Of a stretch of 64,000 nucleotides of DNA, positions 1 to 8,487 are shown piece after piece; within the stretch, counting starts at the first letter, position 1, and each line of letters opens with the position of its first letter. A program made the translations under genes and the position numbers. The stretch is taken from the NCBI RefSeq assembly GCF_019710635.1, contig NZ_JAIFZS010000038.1, forward strand, positions 80,725 through 144,724, in the 5' to 3' direction. This DNA is from Mycolicibacterium xanthum (lineage in GTDB: Bacteria > Actinomycetota > Actinomycetes > Mycobacteriales > Mycobacteriaceae). Below the pieces are notes generated by a model. That model worked only from the letters and a program-made list of their open reading frames with translations. It searched no databases and was not told where the DNA came from.

Positions 1-467
1 CGATCGAGCACCCGGGCCGCGGGCCGTGGCAGCAGGGTGCTGTAGGACAGCGGTCCCTCGTCGAGCCCGGGCGCGACGGTCACCGGACTCCAGATGATCG
101 ACCACTCGCCACCGTCGGTGGCCACCCCGTAGGTCTCGTAGGTCCACTCGTTGCGCCCCTGGGGCCCGAACGTCCAGTGCGCATCGAGGGTGAACGCCGC
201 GGTGCCGCCCTTGGGCTCGACGGTGTCCACGTCGAACTGCACGTCGGTGCCCAGGCCGGCGAACAGACCGTCGAGGGTCTCCTTCGCCGCGGGTGGATCG
301 GAGGTGAGTGCGGCGGCCGCGGCCGTATCGCCGCGGCTGAGCGCATCGGCGAACGCATGCACCGTGTCGATCAGACGGTCCTCGGCGGCGCTGCAACCGG
401 ACAGGACGAGAGCACAGGCGAGAACGGCCAGGGCGACTCTGCGGGTCGCGGGGGCCAGTGCTGTCAC
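1..467 (-). CDS. Penicillin-binding lipoprotein, N-terminal part (runs off window edge)
   Basis: Only the first 155 codons are inside the window. A GTG start at 467 is followed by a basic residue pair, a hydrophobic stretch and a lipobox (L-S-G-C, Cys at about residue 23), so the product is probably an exported lipoprotein. The rest reads as an NTF2-like (MecA_N) domain ending in a WSIIWSPVTVAP segment and a P-R-A-x-V-L-D-R motif, which in class B penicillin-binding proteins leads into the dimerisation and transpeptidase domains. Those domains would lie to the left of the window. The family assignment is from motif recognition; the catalytic part is not visible. It is convergent with nothing here and sits 29 bp beyond the ispH stop on the same strand. 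Confidence 0.72.
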   Translation of the reverse strand, partial: MTALAPATRRVALAVLACALVLSGCSAAEDRLIDTVHAFADALSRGDTAAAAALTSDPPAAKETLDGLFAGLGTDVQFDVDTVEPKGGTAAFTLDAHWTFGPQGRNEWTYETYGVATDGGEWSIIWSPVTVAPGLDEGPLSYSTLLPRPAARVLD

Positions 468-496
468 GTTCGGCCACCGTACCCGCCAGCGGTCGG

Positions 497-1510
497 TCAC
501 TTGCGCGCCGGACGGATCTCCCGGGGCAGGGCGAACACGAGGGTCTCGTTTGCAGTGGTGACCGACTGCACGACGCCGTAGCCGAACTCGGCGAGACGCT
601 CGAGCACGCCGCGGACGAGCACCTCCGGAACCGACGCCCCGGAAGTGACACCGACGGTGGTCACCCCGTCCAGCCACCGCGGATCGATGTCTTCGGCGTA
701 ATCCACCAGATGGGCCGCATCGGAGCCGGCGCCGAGCGCGACCTCGACGAGGCGCACCGAGTTCGACGAGTTCCGCGACCCGACCACGATCACCAGCTCG
801 CACTCCGGGGCCATCGCCTTGACCGCGACCTGACGGTTCTGGGTGGCGTAGCAGATGTCGTCGCTCGGCGGGTCCTGCAGCTTCGGGAAGCGCTCCCGCA
901 GCCGATGCACGGTCTCCATCGTCTCGTCGACCGACAGCGTGGTCTGGGACAGCCAGATGACCTTGTCCTCGTCGCGCACGACGACGTCGTCGACGGAATC
1001 CGGTCCGTCGACCAGTTGAACGTGATCGGGCGCCTCGCCGGCGGTGCCGATCACCTCCTCATGGCCCTCGTGGCCGATCAGCAGGATGTCGTAGTCGTCG
1101 CGGGCGAAGCGTTTGGCCTCGTTGTGCACCTTGGTCACCAACGGGCACGTCGCGTCGATGACCTTGAGGTCCCGCTCGGCGGCGGACGTGTGCACCGTGG
1201 GCGCCACCCCGTGCGCGGAGAACACCACGATCGCCCCCTCGGGCACCTCGTCGGTCTCGTCGACGAAGATCGCACCGGCCTTGGCCAGCGTCTCGACCAC
1301 ATGGCGGTTGTGCACGATCTCGTGGCGCACGTACACCGGTGCGCCGTGCTTCTCGAGCGCCCGTTCGACGGTCTCCACCGCGCGATCGACCCCGGCGCAG
1401 TAACCGCGCGGTTCGGCGAGCAGCACCCGCTTGCCGGTCACATCGCCGGCCCCCGGGCCCAGGGCCGTGTGACTGGCGCCCGGAATCCCCATGTTGACTG
1501 TCGGCGGCAT
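497..1510 (-). CDS. ispH: 4-hydroxy-3-methylbut-2-enyl diphosphate reductase
   Basis: IspH (LytB) is the last enzyme of the MEP pathway. It reductively dehydroxylates HMBPP to IPP and DMAPP using a [4Fe-4S] cluster, in the cytoplasm. The 337-residue protein carries the three cluster cysteines in conserved contexts: C38 (EPRGYCAG), C122 (DATCPLVT) and C220 (DDICYATQ), plus the SAHGVAP histidine region near 100. Length and sequence match mycobacterial LytB2 (Rv1110), including the short extra N-terminus before the [12 protein letters not shown] core, which supports the ATG at 1510. It is divergent from the Rv1109c-like gene across only 53 bp. Confidence 0.97.
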   Translation of the reverse strand: MPPTVNMGIPGASHTALGPGAGDVTGKRVLLAEPRGYCAGVDRAVETVERALEKHGAPVYVRHEIVHNRHVVETLAKAGAIFVDETDEVPEGAIVVFSAHGVAPTVHTSAAERDLKVIDATCPLVTKVHNEAKRFARDDYDILLIGHEGHEEVIGTAGEAPDHVQLVDGPDSVDDVVVRDEDKVIWLSQTTLSVDETMETVHRLRERFPKLQDPPSDDICYATQNRQVAVKAMAPECELVIVVGSRNSSNSVRLVEVALGAGSDAAHLVDYAEDIDPRWLDGVTTVGVTSGASVPEVLVRGVLERLAEFGYGVVQSVTTANETLVFALPREIRPARK

Positions 1511-1551
1511 GGCTCCAAGGGTACTGACCGACCCCCCGCCCCGCCCAGCCG

Positions 1552-1557
1552 TAGGCT
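1552..1557 (+). promoter_or_regulatory. Leaderless -10 element (TAGGCT)
   Basis: TAGGCT ends six bases before the ATG at 1564. That is the spacing expected of a mycobacterial leaderless transcript whose first base is the start codon. No Shine-Dalgarno sequence is visible. Confidence 0.6.
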
Positions 1558-1563
1558 AGGGCG

Positions 1564-2139
1564 ATGGGAACTGCACCGTATGGGATCCGGCTGCTCGTGG
1601 GTGTGGCGGTGACCGCCGTCGAGGAGACCCGCAAGCTGCCCCAGACCATCCTTATGTACCCGATGACGATCGCCAGCCAGCTCGCGCACCTGGTGATGAA
1701 GGTGCAGCAGGACGTCGCCGTGCTGGTGATCAAGGGTGACGAGACACTGGAATCGATCTTCCCGCCCAAGGACGAGCAACCCGAGTGGGCCACGTTCGAC
1801 GAAGACCTCCCCTCCGACGACGCCGCCGACGTGCTGGAGTTGACGATCCGCGACGGTGAGCGCCTGACCGAGGGTCGCTTCGCCCTGTTCAGCGGTGACC
1901 CCGAGCCGAACAACAACACTCCGGTGGGCGCGACCCCGACCACCCCCGACGCCGCGGCCCCGGAGATCGTCGCCGAGCTGGACTACGAGACGTTGACGCT
2001 CGCCCAGTTGCGTGCCCGGCTGACCGCGCTGCGGGTGGCCGACCTGGAGGCCCTGCTCGCCTACGAGGAGAGCACCAGGGCGCGGGCACCGTTCCAGACC
2101 CTGCTGGCCAACAGGATCACCCGCGCGTCGGCGAAGTGA
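1564..2139 (+). CDS. Conserved mycobacterial protein, lipid-droplet-associated type (Rv1109c-like)
   Basis: This 191-residue protein corresponds by position and sequence style to Rv1109c, a family often labelled lipid droplet-associated protein; that label is recalled, not tested. The first 60 residues form a hydrophobic to amphipathic stretch ([20 protein letters not shown], then [26 protein letters not shown]) compatible with peripheral lipid binding. The middle is acidic, and the C-terminus (residues 145-191) looks like a helical oligomerisation segment ([25 protein letters not shown]). Its TGA overlaps the GTG start of xseA (GTGA), so it is probably co-transcribed with xseAB. The start is leaderless from a TAGGCT box. 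Confidence 0.8.
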   Translation: MGTAPYGIRLLVGVAVTAVEETRKLPQTILMYPMTIASQLAHLVMKVQQDVAVLVIKGDETLESIFPPKDEQPEWATFDEDLPSDDAADVLELTIRDGERLTEGRFALFSGDPEPNNNTPVGATPTTPDAAAPEIVAELDYETLTLAQLRARLTALRVADLEALLAYEESTRARAPFQTLLANRITRASAK

Positions 2140-3371
2140 CCGATCCCGCGCCGGGGCAGTCACCGGAGAACCCGTTTCCGGTCCGCGGCGTCGCGATCCG
2201 GGTTGCCGGATGGATCGACAAACTCGGCGCGGTCTGGGTGGAGGGCCAGATCGCGCAGCTGACCCTGCGGCCGAACTCCAACACCGCGTTCATCACGCTG
2301 CGCGACCCCGCGGCCGACATGTCGCTGTCGCTGACCTGCCCGCGCGACCTGGTGGTCAACGCCCCGGTAAAGATGACCGACGGCACCCAGGTGATCGTCT
2401 TCGGCAAGCCCAGCTTCTACACCGGGCGCGGCACCTTCTCGCTGCGGGTCAGCGAGATCAGGGCGGTGGGCATCGGCGAGCTGCTGGCCCGCATCGAGCG
2501 ACTGCGCAGGCTGCTCGACGCCGAGGGCCTGTTCGACCCCCGCCTGAAGCGCCCGCCGCCGTTCCTGCCCGACACCATCGGCCTGATCACCGGGCGCGCC
2601 TCGGCGGCCGAGCACGACATCATCGCGGTGGCCACCGGCCGCTGGCCCGCGGTGCGATTCGCGGTGCGCAACACGATCGTCCAGGGCCCCAACGCGGTGC
2701 CCCAGATCGTCGAGGCGCTGCGCGCGCTGGACGGCGACCCGGGCGTGGACGTCATCGTGCTGGCCCGCGGCGGCGGCAGCGTCGAGGATCTGTTGCCGTT
2801 CTCCGATGAGACCTTGTGCCGCGAGATCGCCCGCTGCACGACACCGGTGGTCAGCGCGATCGGCCACGAACCCGACAACCCGCTGTGCGACCTGGTCGCC
2901 GACCTGCGCGCGGCGACCCCGACCGACGCCGCCAAACGGATCGTGCCGGACGCCGCGGCCGAGCAGGCGCTGGTGGCCGACCTGCGCCGGCGCAGCGCCC
3001 GCGCGCTGCGCAACTGGGTCAACCGGGAGCAGCACACCGTCACGCAGCTCCGCAGCCGCCCGGTGCTGGCCCGGCCGTTCGACGCCCTCGACGCACGGGC
3101 CGAGGAGATCGAGCGGGCGCGCCGGACCGTCCGCCGTGACATCACCCGCCTGCTGGGTGCCGAATCCGAACGGGTCGGGCATCTGTCGGCACGGTTGGCC
3201 ACGCTGGGGCCGGCGGCGACGCTGGCGCGCGGGTACGCGGTGGTGCAGACGCTGCCCGAGTCGGGATCACCGCACGTCCTGCAATCCGTTGCGGACGCAC
3301 CCGCTGGAACACGCCTACGGGTGCGGGTGTCCGACGGTGCCGTCACAGCGATCAGCGAGGGTGAAAAATGA
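2136..3371 (+). CDS. xseA: Exodeoxyribonuclease VII large subunit
   Basis: XseA is the catalytic subunit of exonuclease VII, which degrades single-stranded DNA from both ends in the cytoplasm. The 411-residue product has an N-terminal OB-fold (about residues 10-110) and then the exonuclease core, with [30 protein letters not shown] and [26 protein letters not shown] coiled, Arg-rich helical region follows (about 270-360). The GTG start overlaps the preceding stop by four bases, and its own stop overlaps xseB (ATGA), so translation is coupled to give the stoichiometry needed with the small subunit. Length is normal for the actinobacterial family. Confidence 0.96.
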   Translation: MTDPAPGQSPENPFPVRGVAIRVAGWIDKLGAVWVEGQIAQLTLRPNSNTAFITLRDPAADMSLSLTCPRDLVVNAPVKMTDGTQVIVFGKPSFYTGRGTFSLRVSEIRAVGIGELLARIERLRRLLDAEGLFDPRLKRPPPFLPDTIGLITGRASAAEHDIIAVATGRWPAVRFAVRNTIVQGPNAVPQIVEALRALDGDPGVDVIVLARGGGSVEDLLPFSDETLCREIARCTTPVVSAIGHEPDNPLCDLVADLRAATPTDAAKRIVPDAAAEQALVADLRRRSARALRNWVNREQHTVTQLRSRPVLARPFDALDARAEEIERARRTVRRDITRLLGAESERVGHLSARLATLGPAATLARGYAVVQTLPESGSPHVLQSVADAPAGTRLRVRVSDGAVTAISEGEK

Positions 3372-3580
3372 AGCCCATTAGTCAACTCGGCTACGAAGAG
3401 GCCCGTGATGAGTTGATCGAGGTGGTGCAGCGCCTCGAACACGGCGGACTCGACCTCGACACCTCCCTCAAGCTCTGGGAAAGGGGTGAGGAACTGGCTA
3501 AACGGTGCGAGGAACACCTGGCCGGGGCACGCCGGCGGGTGGCCGACACACTGGCCTCCGGCGACCCGGAAAGTAGTTGA
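3368..3580 (+). CDS. xseB: Exodeoxyribonuclease VII small subunit
   Basis: XseB is a 70-residue helical protein that binds XseA in multiple copies and is needed for a stable exonuclease VII complex. The core [19 protein letters not shown] followed by [16 protein letters not shown] is the usual family signature. The ATG overlaps the xseA stop (ATGA), which implies translational coupling. The gene ends 61 bp before the 3beta-HSD start; that spacer holds a KstR-like palindrome, so the next gene may have its own promoter. Confidence 0.95.
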   Translation: MKPISQLGYEEARDELIEVVQRLEHGGLDLDTSLKLWERGEELAKRCEEHLAGARRRVADTLASGDPESS

Positions 3581-3613
3581 GTACGCAAGCTCCATCGGGC
3601 CCGGCATCGAAAT

Positions 3614-3627
3614 TGGAACACGTTTCA
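3614..3627. promoter_or_regulatory. KstR-like operator upstream of 3beta-HSD
   Basis: The 14-mer TGGAACACGTTTCA fits the mycobacterial KstR operator pattern TnnAACnnGTTnnA at every fixed position and lies 14 bp before the ATG at 3642. KstR is the TetR-type repressor of cholesterol catabolism, released by sterol-derived CoA esters. A steroid dehydrogenase directly downstream fits this role. Binding itself is inferred. Confidence 0.65.
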
Positions 3628-3641
3628 GTTACTCTGCCCCC

Positions 3642-4754
3642 ATGGGCGACGTTGCACTGACGACCGAACTCGGCCGGATCCTGGTGACGGGCGGCTCCGG
3701 GTTCGTCGGGGCCAATCTGGTGACCGAACTGCTCGACCGTGGCCTGCAGGTCCGGTCGTTGGATCGCGTTCCGTCACCCCTGCCCACACACCCGTGCCTC
3801 GACGTGCTCCAGGGCGACGTCACCGACGTCGACGATGTCGCTCGAGCCGTCGACGGGATCGACACCGTCTTCCACACCGCGGCGATCATCGATCTGATGG
3901 GTGGCGCGTCGGTCACCGACGAGTACCGCCGGCGCAGCTTCGCGGTGAACGTGACCGGCACCGAGAACCTGGTGCACGCCGCCCAACGCGCCGGCGTGGG
4001 GCGGTTCGTCTACACCGCGTCGAACAGCGTGGTGATGGGCGGGCGGCGCATCTCGGGCGGCGACGAGACGCTGCCCTACACGCAGCGGTTCAACGATCTC
4101 TACACCGAGACCAAGGTGGTCGCCGAGAGGTTCGTGCTCGCGCAGAACGGGATCTCGGGCATGCTGACGTGCTCGATCCGGCCCAGCGGGATCTGGGGCC
4201 GGGGCGATCAGACGATGTTCCGCAAGGTGTTCGAGAGCGTGCTGGCCGGCCACGTCAAGGTGCTGGTGGGAAGCAGGAACGTCAAGCTGGACAACTCCTA
4301 CGTGCACAACCTGGTGCACGGTTTCATCCTGGCCGCCCAGCACCTGGTGCCGGGTGGAACGGCGCCGGGCCAGGCGTACTTCATCAACGACGGCGAGCCG
4401 ATCAACATGTTCGAGTTCTCCCGCCCGGTGGTCGAGGCCTGCGGCCAGCCGTGGCCGACGTTCCGCGTGCCCGGCCGGCTGGCGTGGCTCGTGATGACCG
4501 TCTGGCAATTCCTGCATTTCCGGTTCGGCCTGCCCCGGCCGTTGCTGGAACCGCTTGCCGTGGAACGGCTCTACCTCGACAACCACTTCTCCATCGCCAA
4601 GGCCCAGCGTGACCTCGGCTACCGGCCGCGGTTCACCACCGAAGAGGCGCTGGAGCACTGCCTGCCCTACTACGTCGATCTGTTCGACCGGATGAAGGCC
4701 GAGTCGGCCGAGCCCGTCGCGCAGGCCGCTGCTCCGGTCCCGCAGAAGGGCTGA
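3642..4754 (+). CDS. 3beta-hydroxysteroid dehydrogenase/isomerase (Rv1106c type)
   Basis: Oxidises 3beta-hydroxy-5-ene steroids such as cholesterol to 3-oxo-4-ene steroids with NAD+, the first ring step of sterol catabolism. The 370-residue extended SDR has the nucleotide loop TGGSGFVGANL (residues 16-26), the catalytic Tyr154 and Lys158 in YTETK, and TASNSVVMGG upstream of them. An open frame extends to 3486, but the ATG at 3642 gives exactly the length of the M. tuberculosis enzyme and lies just after the KstR-like box, so I chose it. Residues 250-290 contain a hydrophobic segment suggesting membrane association. Confidence 0.93.
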   Translation: MGDVALTTELGRILVTGGSGFVGANLVTELLDRGLQVRSLDRVPSPLPTHPCLDVLQGDVTDVDDVARAVDGIDTVFHTAAIIDLMGGASVTDEYRRRSFAVNVTGTENLVHAAQRAGVGRFVYTASNSVVMGGRRISGGDETLPYTQRFNDLYTETKVVAERFVLAQNGISGMLTCSIRPSGIWGRGDQTMFRKVFESVLAGHVKVLVGSRNVKLDNSYVHNLVHGFILAAQHLVPGGTAPGQAYFINDGEPINMFEFSRPVVEACGQPWPTFRVPGRLAWLVMTVWQFLHFRFGLPRPLLEPLAVERLYLDNHFSIAKAQRDLGYRPRFTTEEALEHCLPYYVDLFDRMKAESAEPVAQAAAPVPQKG

Positions 4755-5059
4755 CGTCCGCACGGCCGAGCTCGGCCACCCGGTCGATCTCTCGAATTCA
4801 TTGTCGACGCAGCACATTTGGCATCGGACAGGTATCCCGTGACAGATGCTCACACGCCACGACCCCGCCCGAGATCGGCCCCCGCCGAGCGTGAACTCAC
4901 TGCGAAAAGTTCGCCGCAATTTCGCAATGAGCACACACTCGGCGCCGGTCGGCCTGAATCCCCGACGTCTGCCATGGCGCATCGACAACCGATGTACCGC
5001 GCGCCCTACCTGGGTAGGGTCTTGACGGGGCCGACAGATACGCGATGAGGGAGTTGAGA
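4755..5059. other. Intergenic region with two inverted repeats
   Basis: This 305-bp gap between the 3beta-HSD and the first sulfatase holds no convincing gene; a 76-codon frame here lacks a ribosome site and coding bias. It contains a long near-palindrome with arms 4884-4907 and 4920-4943 (20 of 24 positions paired, 12-base loop). A second, perfect 7-2-7 inverted repeat lies at 5004-5019 (CCCTACC/GGTAGGG), 40 bp before the sulfatase ATG. The first could be a terminator and the second an operator. GGGAG just before 5060 is a plausible ribosome site. Confidence 0.6.
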
Positions 5060-7387
5060 ATGGCCAAGCAATTCAACGGGATCATCAACATGGACGTGCG
5101 GGACTCGGTCCCGGACTGGACGCCGTTCCAACCACCGCGAGCCGAGAAGGGCGCGCCCAACGTGCTCTACGTCGTCTGGGACGACACCGGCATCGCGGCC
5201 TGGGACACCTTCGGCGGCCTGATCGAGATGCCGACGCTGAACCGGATCGCCGAACTCGGCCTGCGGTACAGCAATTGGCACACCACCGCGCTGTGCTCAC
5301 CGACCAGGTCGAGCCTGTTGACCGGACGCAACGCCCACACCAACGGCATGGCCTGCATCGTCGAGGGCGCCTCGGGCTATCCCGGCCAGTCCGCCGTCAT
5401 CCCCCGCGAATCGGGCACCATCGCCGAGGTGCTGCTCGAGCAGGGTTACGGCACCTACTGCGTCGGCAAGTGGCACCTGACCCCGGAAAACGAATCCAAC
5501 ATGGGCGGATCGCGGCGGACCTGGCCGCTGGGCCGCGGGTTCGAGCGCTATTACGGCTTCCTCGGCGGCGAGTGCAACCAGTGGTACCCCGACCTGGTGC
5601 ACGACAACCACGCCACCGAGCAGCCCTATCTGCCCGAGTACGGCTACCACCTGTCCAAGGACCTGATCGACAAGTCGATCGAGTTCATCCAGGACGGCAA
5701 GCAGGTCAACCCGGACAAGCCGTGGCTGATGTACCTGGCCTTCGGCGCCAACCACGCACCACACCACGCCCCCGACGAGTGGATCGAGAAGTACAAGGGC
5801 GTCTTCGACGAGGGCTACGAGGTCTACCGGGAGAAGACGCTGGAGCGGATGAAGCAGCTCGGCGTGGTTCCTTCGAATACCGAGATGGCGCCGATCAACC
5901 CGTGGCCCGCCCCGGAGGTCGTCGTCGAGGGTGACCTGGTGCGCCCGTGGGACGAACTGAACGACGACGAGAAGAAGCTGTTCGCCCGGATGGCCGAGGT
6001 GTACGCCGGGTTCTCCAGCTACACCGACTACGAACTGGGTCGGCTCGTCGACTACCTCGAGCAGTCCGGCCAGCTGGACAACACGATCATCGTCGTGGTC
6101 TCCGACAACGGCGCCAGCGGCGAGGGCAGCCCCAACGGCTCGGTCAACGAGAACAAGTTCTTCAACGGCTGGCCCGACGATCTGGCCGAGAACCTGGCCA
6201 AGCTCGACCAGCTCGGCGGCCAGGACACCTACAGCCACTACCCGACCGGCTGGGCGGTGGCGTTCAACACGCCGTACAAGATGTTCAAGCGGTTCACCCT
6301 GGAGGGCGGGATCGCCGATCCGCTGATCCTGACCTGGCCCAGCCACATGAGATCGGTGGCCGGCCAGTTCCGCGACCAGTACCACCACGCCGTCGACATC
6401 GTGCCGACGATCTACGAGTGGCTCGGCGTCACCCCGCCGGACGCGATCGACGGCATCACCCAGTACCCGATTCAGGGCGTGCCGATGGGTTACAGCGTCA
6501 CCGACGCCGGCGCGGAGAGCAACCGCCGGACCCAGTACTACGAGATGCTGGGCACCCGGGCGCTCTATCACGACGGCTGGAAGATCGTGGCCCGGCACGG
6601 CGCGCTGTCCGGGGTGGGCAACTTCGGCAGCGACGTGTGGGAGCTCTACCACACGGCCACCGACCGCGCCGAAATGCATGACGTGGCAGCGCAGAACCCG
6701 CAGAAGGTCGCCGAGATGGTCGGGATGTGGTTCGCCATCGCCGGCCGCAACAGCGTCTTTCCGCTCGACGACCGCAGCCCGGTCGAACGGCTCACCGACG
6801 AGCGACCCTCCGCGATCACGGGACGCACCGAATTCACCTACTACCCGGACACCGCCGACGTCCCCGAGGGCGTGGCCCCCAACATCCGCAACCGCGACTA
6901 CACGATCCGCGCCGAGGTGGAGATCACCGACGCCGCGGCCTCCGGTGTGCTGATGGCCCAGGGCAGCCGCTTCGGCGGGCATTCGCTGTTCCTCAAGGAC
7001 GGCACGCTGCACTACTGCTACAACTTCCTCGGCATCGACGAGACGCTGGTGTCCTCGTCGGCACCGCTGTCGCCGGGACAGCATTCGGTGGTGGCGGAGT
7101 TCACCAAGGACGGCGAGGATCCGCCCGGCGTCGCGCACGGCACGCTGCAGCTGTCGGTGGACGGTACCGCCGTCGGATCCGGAACGCTGAAGACCCAGCC
7201 GGGCAAGTTCGCCCTCGCCGGTGAAGGGCTCGCCGTCGGCAGGGATTCCGGCGACCCGGTCAGCCGGGAGTACGCGGCCGGGTTCGAGTTGTCCGGTGTC
7301 GCCGTCGACCACGTCACCGTGACGGTGGCGGGCGAGCACTACATCGACGAGGAGAGGGAAGCGCACGCCATGCTGGTCCGCGAGTAG
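5060..7387 (+). CDS. Arylsulfatase, large AtsA/AtsD type, Cys-type active site
   Basis: Hydrolyses sulfate esters. The 775-residue protein has the sulfatase signature LCSPTRSSLLTG, with Cys79 to be converted to formylglycine, and metal-binding Asp41-Asp42 in WDDTG. The second metal site region is SDNGASGEGS at about residues 348-358. The last 180 residues form a beta-rich, LamG-like tail common in this large subgroup, about the length of mycobacterial AtsA and AtsD. No signal peptide is visible, so it is probably cytoplasmic. I chose ATG 5060 (GGGAG upstream) over the upstream ATG at 5045. The FGE needed for activation is encoded at 10988. The substrate is unknown. Confidence 0.92.
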   Translation: MAKQFNGIINMDVRDSVPDWTPFQPPRAEKGAPNVLYVVWDDTGIAAWDTFGGLIEMPTLNRIAELGLRYSNWHTTALCSPTRSSLLTGRNAHTNGMACIVEGASGYPGQSAVIPRESGTIAEVLLEQGYGTYCVGKWHLTPENESNMGGSRRTWPLGRGFERYYGFLGGECNQWYPDLVHDNHATEQPYLPEYGYHLSKDLIDKSIEFIQDGKQVNPDKPWLMYLAFGANHAPHHAPDEWIEKYKGVFDEGYEVYREKTLERMKQLGVVPSNTEMAPINPWPAPEVVVEGDLVRPWDELNDDEKKLFARMAEVYAGFSSYTDYELGRLVDYLEQSGQLDNTIIVVVSDNGASGEGSPNGSVNENKFFNGWPDDLAENLAKLDQLGGQDTYSHYPTGWAVAFNTPYKMFKRFTLEGGIADPLILTWPSHMRSVAGQFRDQYHHAVDIVPTIYEWLGVTPPDAIDGITQYPIQGVPMGYSVTDAGAESNRRTQYYEMLGTRALYHDGWKIVARHGALSGVGNFGSDVWELYHTATDRAEMHDVAAQNPQKVAEMVGMWFAIAGRNSVFPLDDRSPVERLTDERPSAITGRTEFTYYPDTADVPEGVAPNIRNRDYTIRAEVEITDAAASGVLMAQGSRFGGHSLFLKDGTLHYCYNFLGIDETLVSSSAPLSPGQHSVVAEFTKDGEDPPGVAHGTLQLSVDGTAVGSGTLKTQPGKFALAGEGLAVGRDSGDPVSREYAAGFELSGVAVDHVTVTVAGEHYIDEEREAHAMLVRE

Positions 7388-7418
7388 CGGCCCGGCCGAG
7401 GCCGGCGCGGCGGGCCTC

Positions 7419-7943
7419 TCACGGCACACTCGAGAGCGTCTGGATTTCGCCGGTGGCGCTGTCGACCAGCGCCGCATGGTCCAGACGCGTCCGCAGCGGC
7501 AACACGTCGAACGCCGTGGCGGCCACCGCCGGTAGCTGAGCAAGCGTCGCGCGCGGCGCCAGCGAACAGTGCGGCAGCCAAACGCCAGGCCGGTAGTGCT
7601 TGTGCAGCTCGGCGCCCACCGCGGTCACAGCCTCGACGACGCGCCGTTGGCGGGCCGCAAAGGCGACACCCACACCGGGGGCCAGCCAGGCGCGGCCGCG
7701 CCGGAACAGCCCGATGCCGTCGAAGCTGAGCTCGACCGCGCCGCCGTCACCGAGCCCGTCGAGCGCTGCCGTCACCTGGCTGAGGTCCCAGCTACGCAGC
7801 ACCGCATACGAGACATGCGGGACGTGCCGGCCATGGGTATGCGAACGCAGGCTGGCCACTCCCCGTTCCTCGAGACGGTCCCACAGCGCCCGCACCGCCC
7901 GCTCGGATTCCCGGTCGAAGAGCAGGCACACGGCAAGCGCCAC
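7419..7943 (-). CDS. 2'-5' RNA ligase-like 2H phosphoesterase
   Basis: This 174-residue protein carries two HxS motifs, PHVS near residue 43 and PHCS near residue 124. That is the defining pair of the 2H phosphoesterase fold (LigT/CPDase). Such enzymes act on 2',3'-cyclic or 2'-5' phosphodiester bonds of RNA or nucleotides. The true substrate cannot be read from sequence. It follows the DUF1876 gene on the same strand after a 7-bp gap, so the two are probably co-transcribed. It is convergent with the first sulfatase, 31 bp apart. Confidence 0.8.
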   Translation of the reverse strand: MALAVCLLFDRESERAVRALWDRLEERGVASLRSHTHGRHVPHVSYAVLRSWDLSQVTAALDGLGDGGAVELSFDGIGLFRRGRAWLAPGVGVAFAARQRRVVEAVTAVGAELHKHYRPGVWLPHCSLAPRATLAQLPAVAATAFDVLPLRTRLDHAALVDSATGEIQTLSSVP

Positions 7944-7950
7944 GGTGCGC

Positions 7951-8229
7951 TCAGCGACCGAGGTGAACCGGCTGATGCGTCGCCTGTTCGATCCGCTTCG
8001 CCGCGACCTGCAGCAGCTCGCTGCCCAGCGCGATGACGGCCCGGGCGGCTGCGATCTCCTCGCCCACCATCGGCTGACTGTCGTCGCGTGGATTGCGGTA
8101 GGCGTCGCCCACAGCGGTCAGGCTCTCGCCGTCGCCGAACTGCACCCGCGCCGTCGCGCGGGTGTGGACGTCGTCCTCGTCGAACCTGACCTCGACGTTC
8201 CAGATGTTGTCCAGATTGCGGTCAGACAT
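7951..8229 (-). CDS. DUF1876 domain protein (Rv1738/Rv2632c family)
   Basis: Small (92 residues), soluble, with the DUF1876 pattern WNVEVRFDEDDVHTRATARV near the start and a long C-terminal helix (EIAAARAVIALGSELLQVAAKRIEQ). Family members Rv1738 and Rv2632c are known for induction in hypoxia or dormancy, and the fold resembles ribosome hibernation factors. No DosR box is visible upstream here. Either ATG 8229 or GTG 8238 could start it; I prefer ATG because AAAGGTGG lies at a usable distance. Likely first gene of a two-gene unit with the 2H phosphoesterase. Confidence 0.82.
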   Translation of the reverse strand: MSDRNLDNIWNVEVRFDEDDVHTRATARVQFGDGESLTAVGDAYRNPRDDSQPMVGEEIAAARAVIALGSELLQVAAKRIEQATHQPVHLGR

Positions 8230-8487
8230 CGTTGCCACCTTTCCCGCTGTCCCGCCACCAGCGTCTACCTAACAGGGTGCTCCCCTCCGCGGCGAAAGGG
8301 AATGCGTCGGCGGTATCTGCCGAGAACCTGGCAACCGGGCCAACCCGGATTTCCACCGAAGCACCGGAGGTCAGCGCTGGTCGACGTCCGCGTGAATGTT
8401 GCCTGAGAAACCCCACCGGGTTCATCGACTGTGACCGGCGGGGCGCATAGGGTCCTAAGGGGTCGGAAGAGTCGAAAGTGAGGGTCC

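Noticed and set aside
4818..5048. 76-codon frame between 3beta-HSD and the first sulfatase
   Set aside because: No ribosome site, no codon bias, and it runs through a near-palindrome.
7018..7543. Antisense frames at the sulfatase 3' end
   Set aside because: No start signals and no recognisable domains; the sulfatase frame explains the region.
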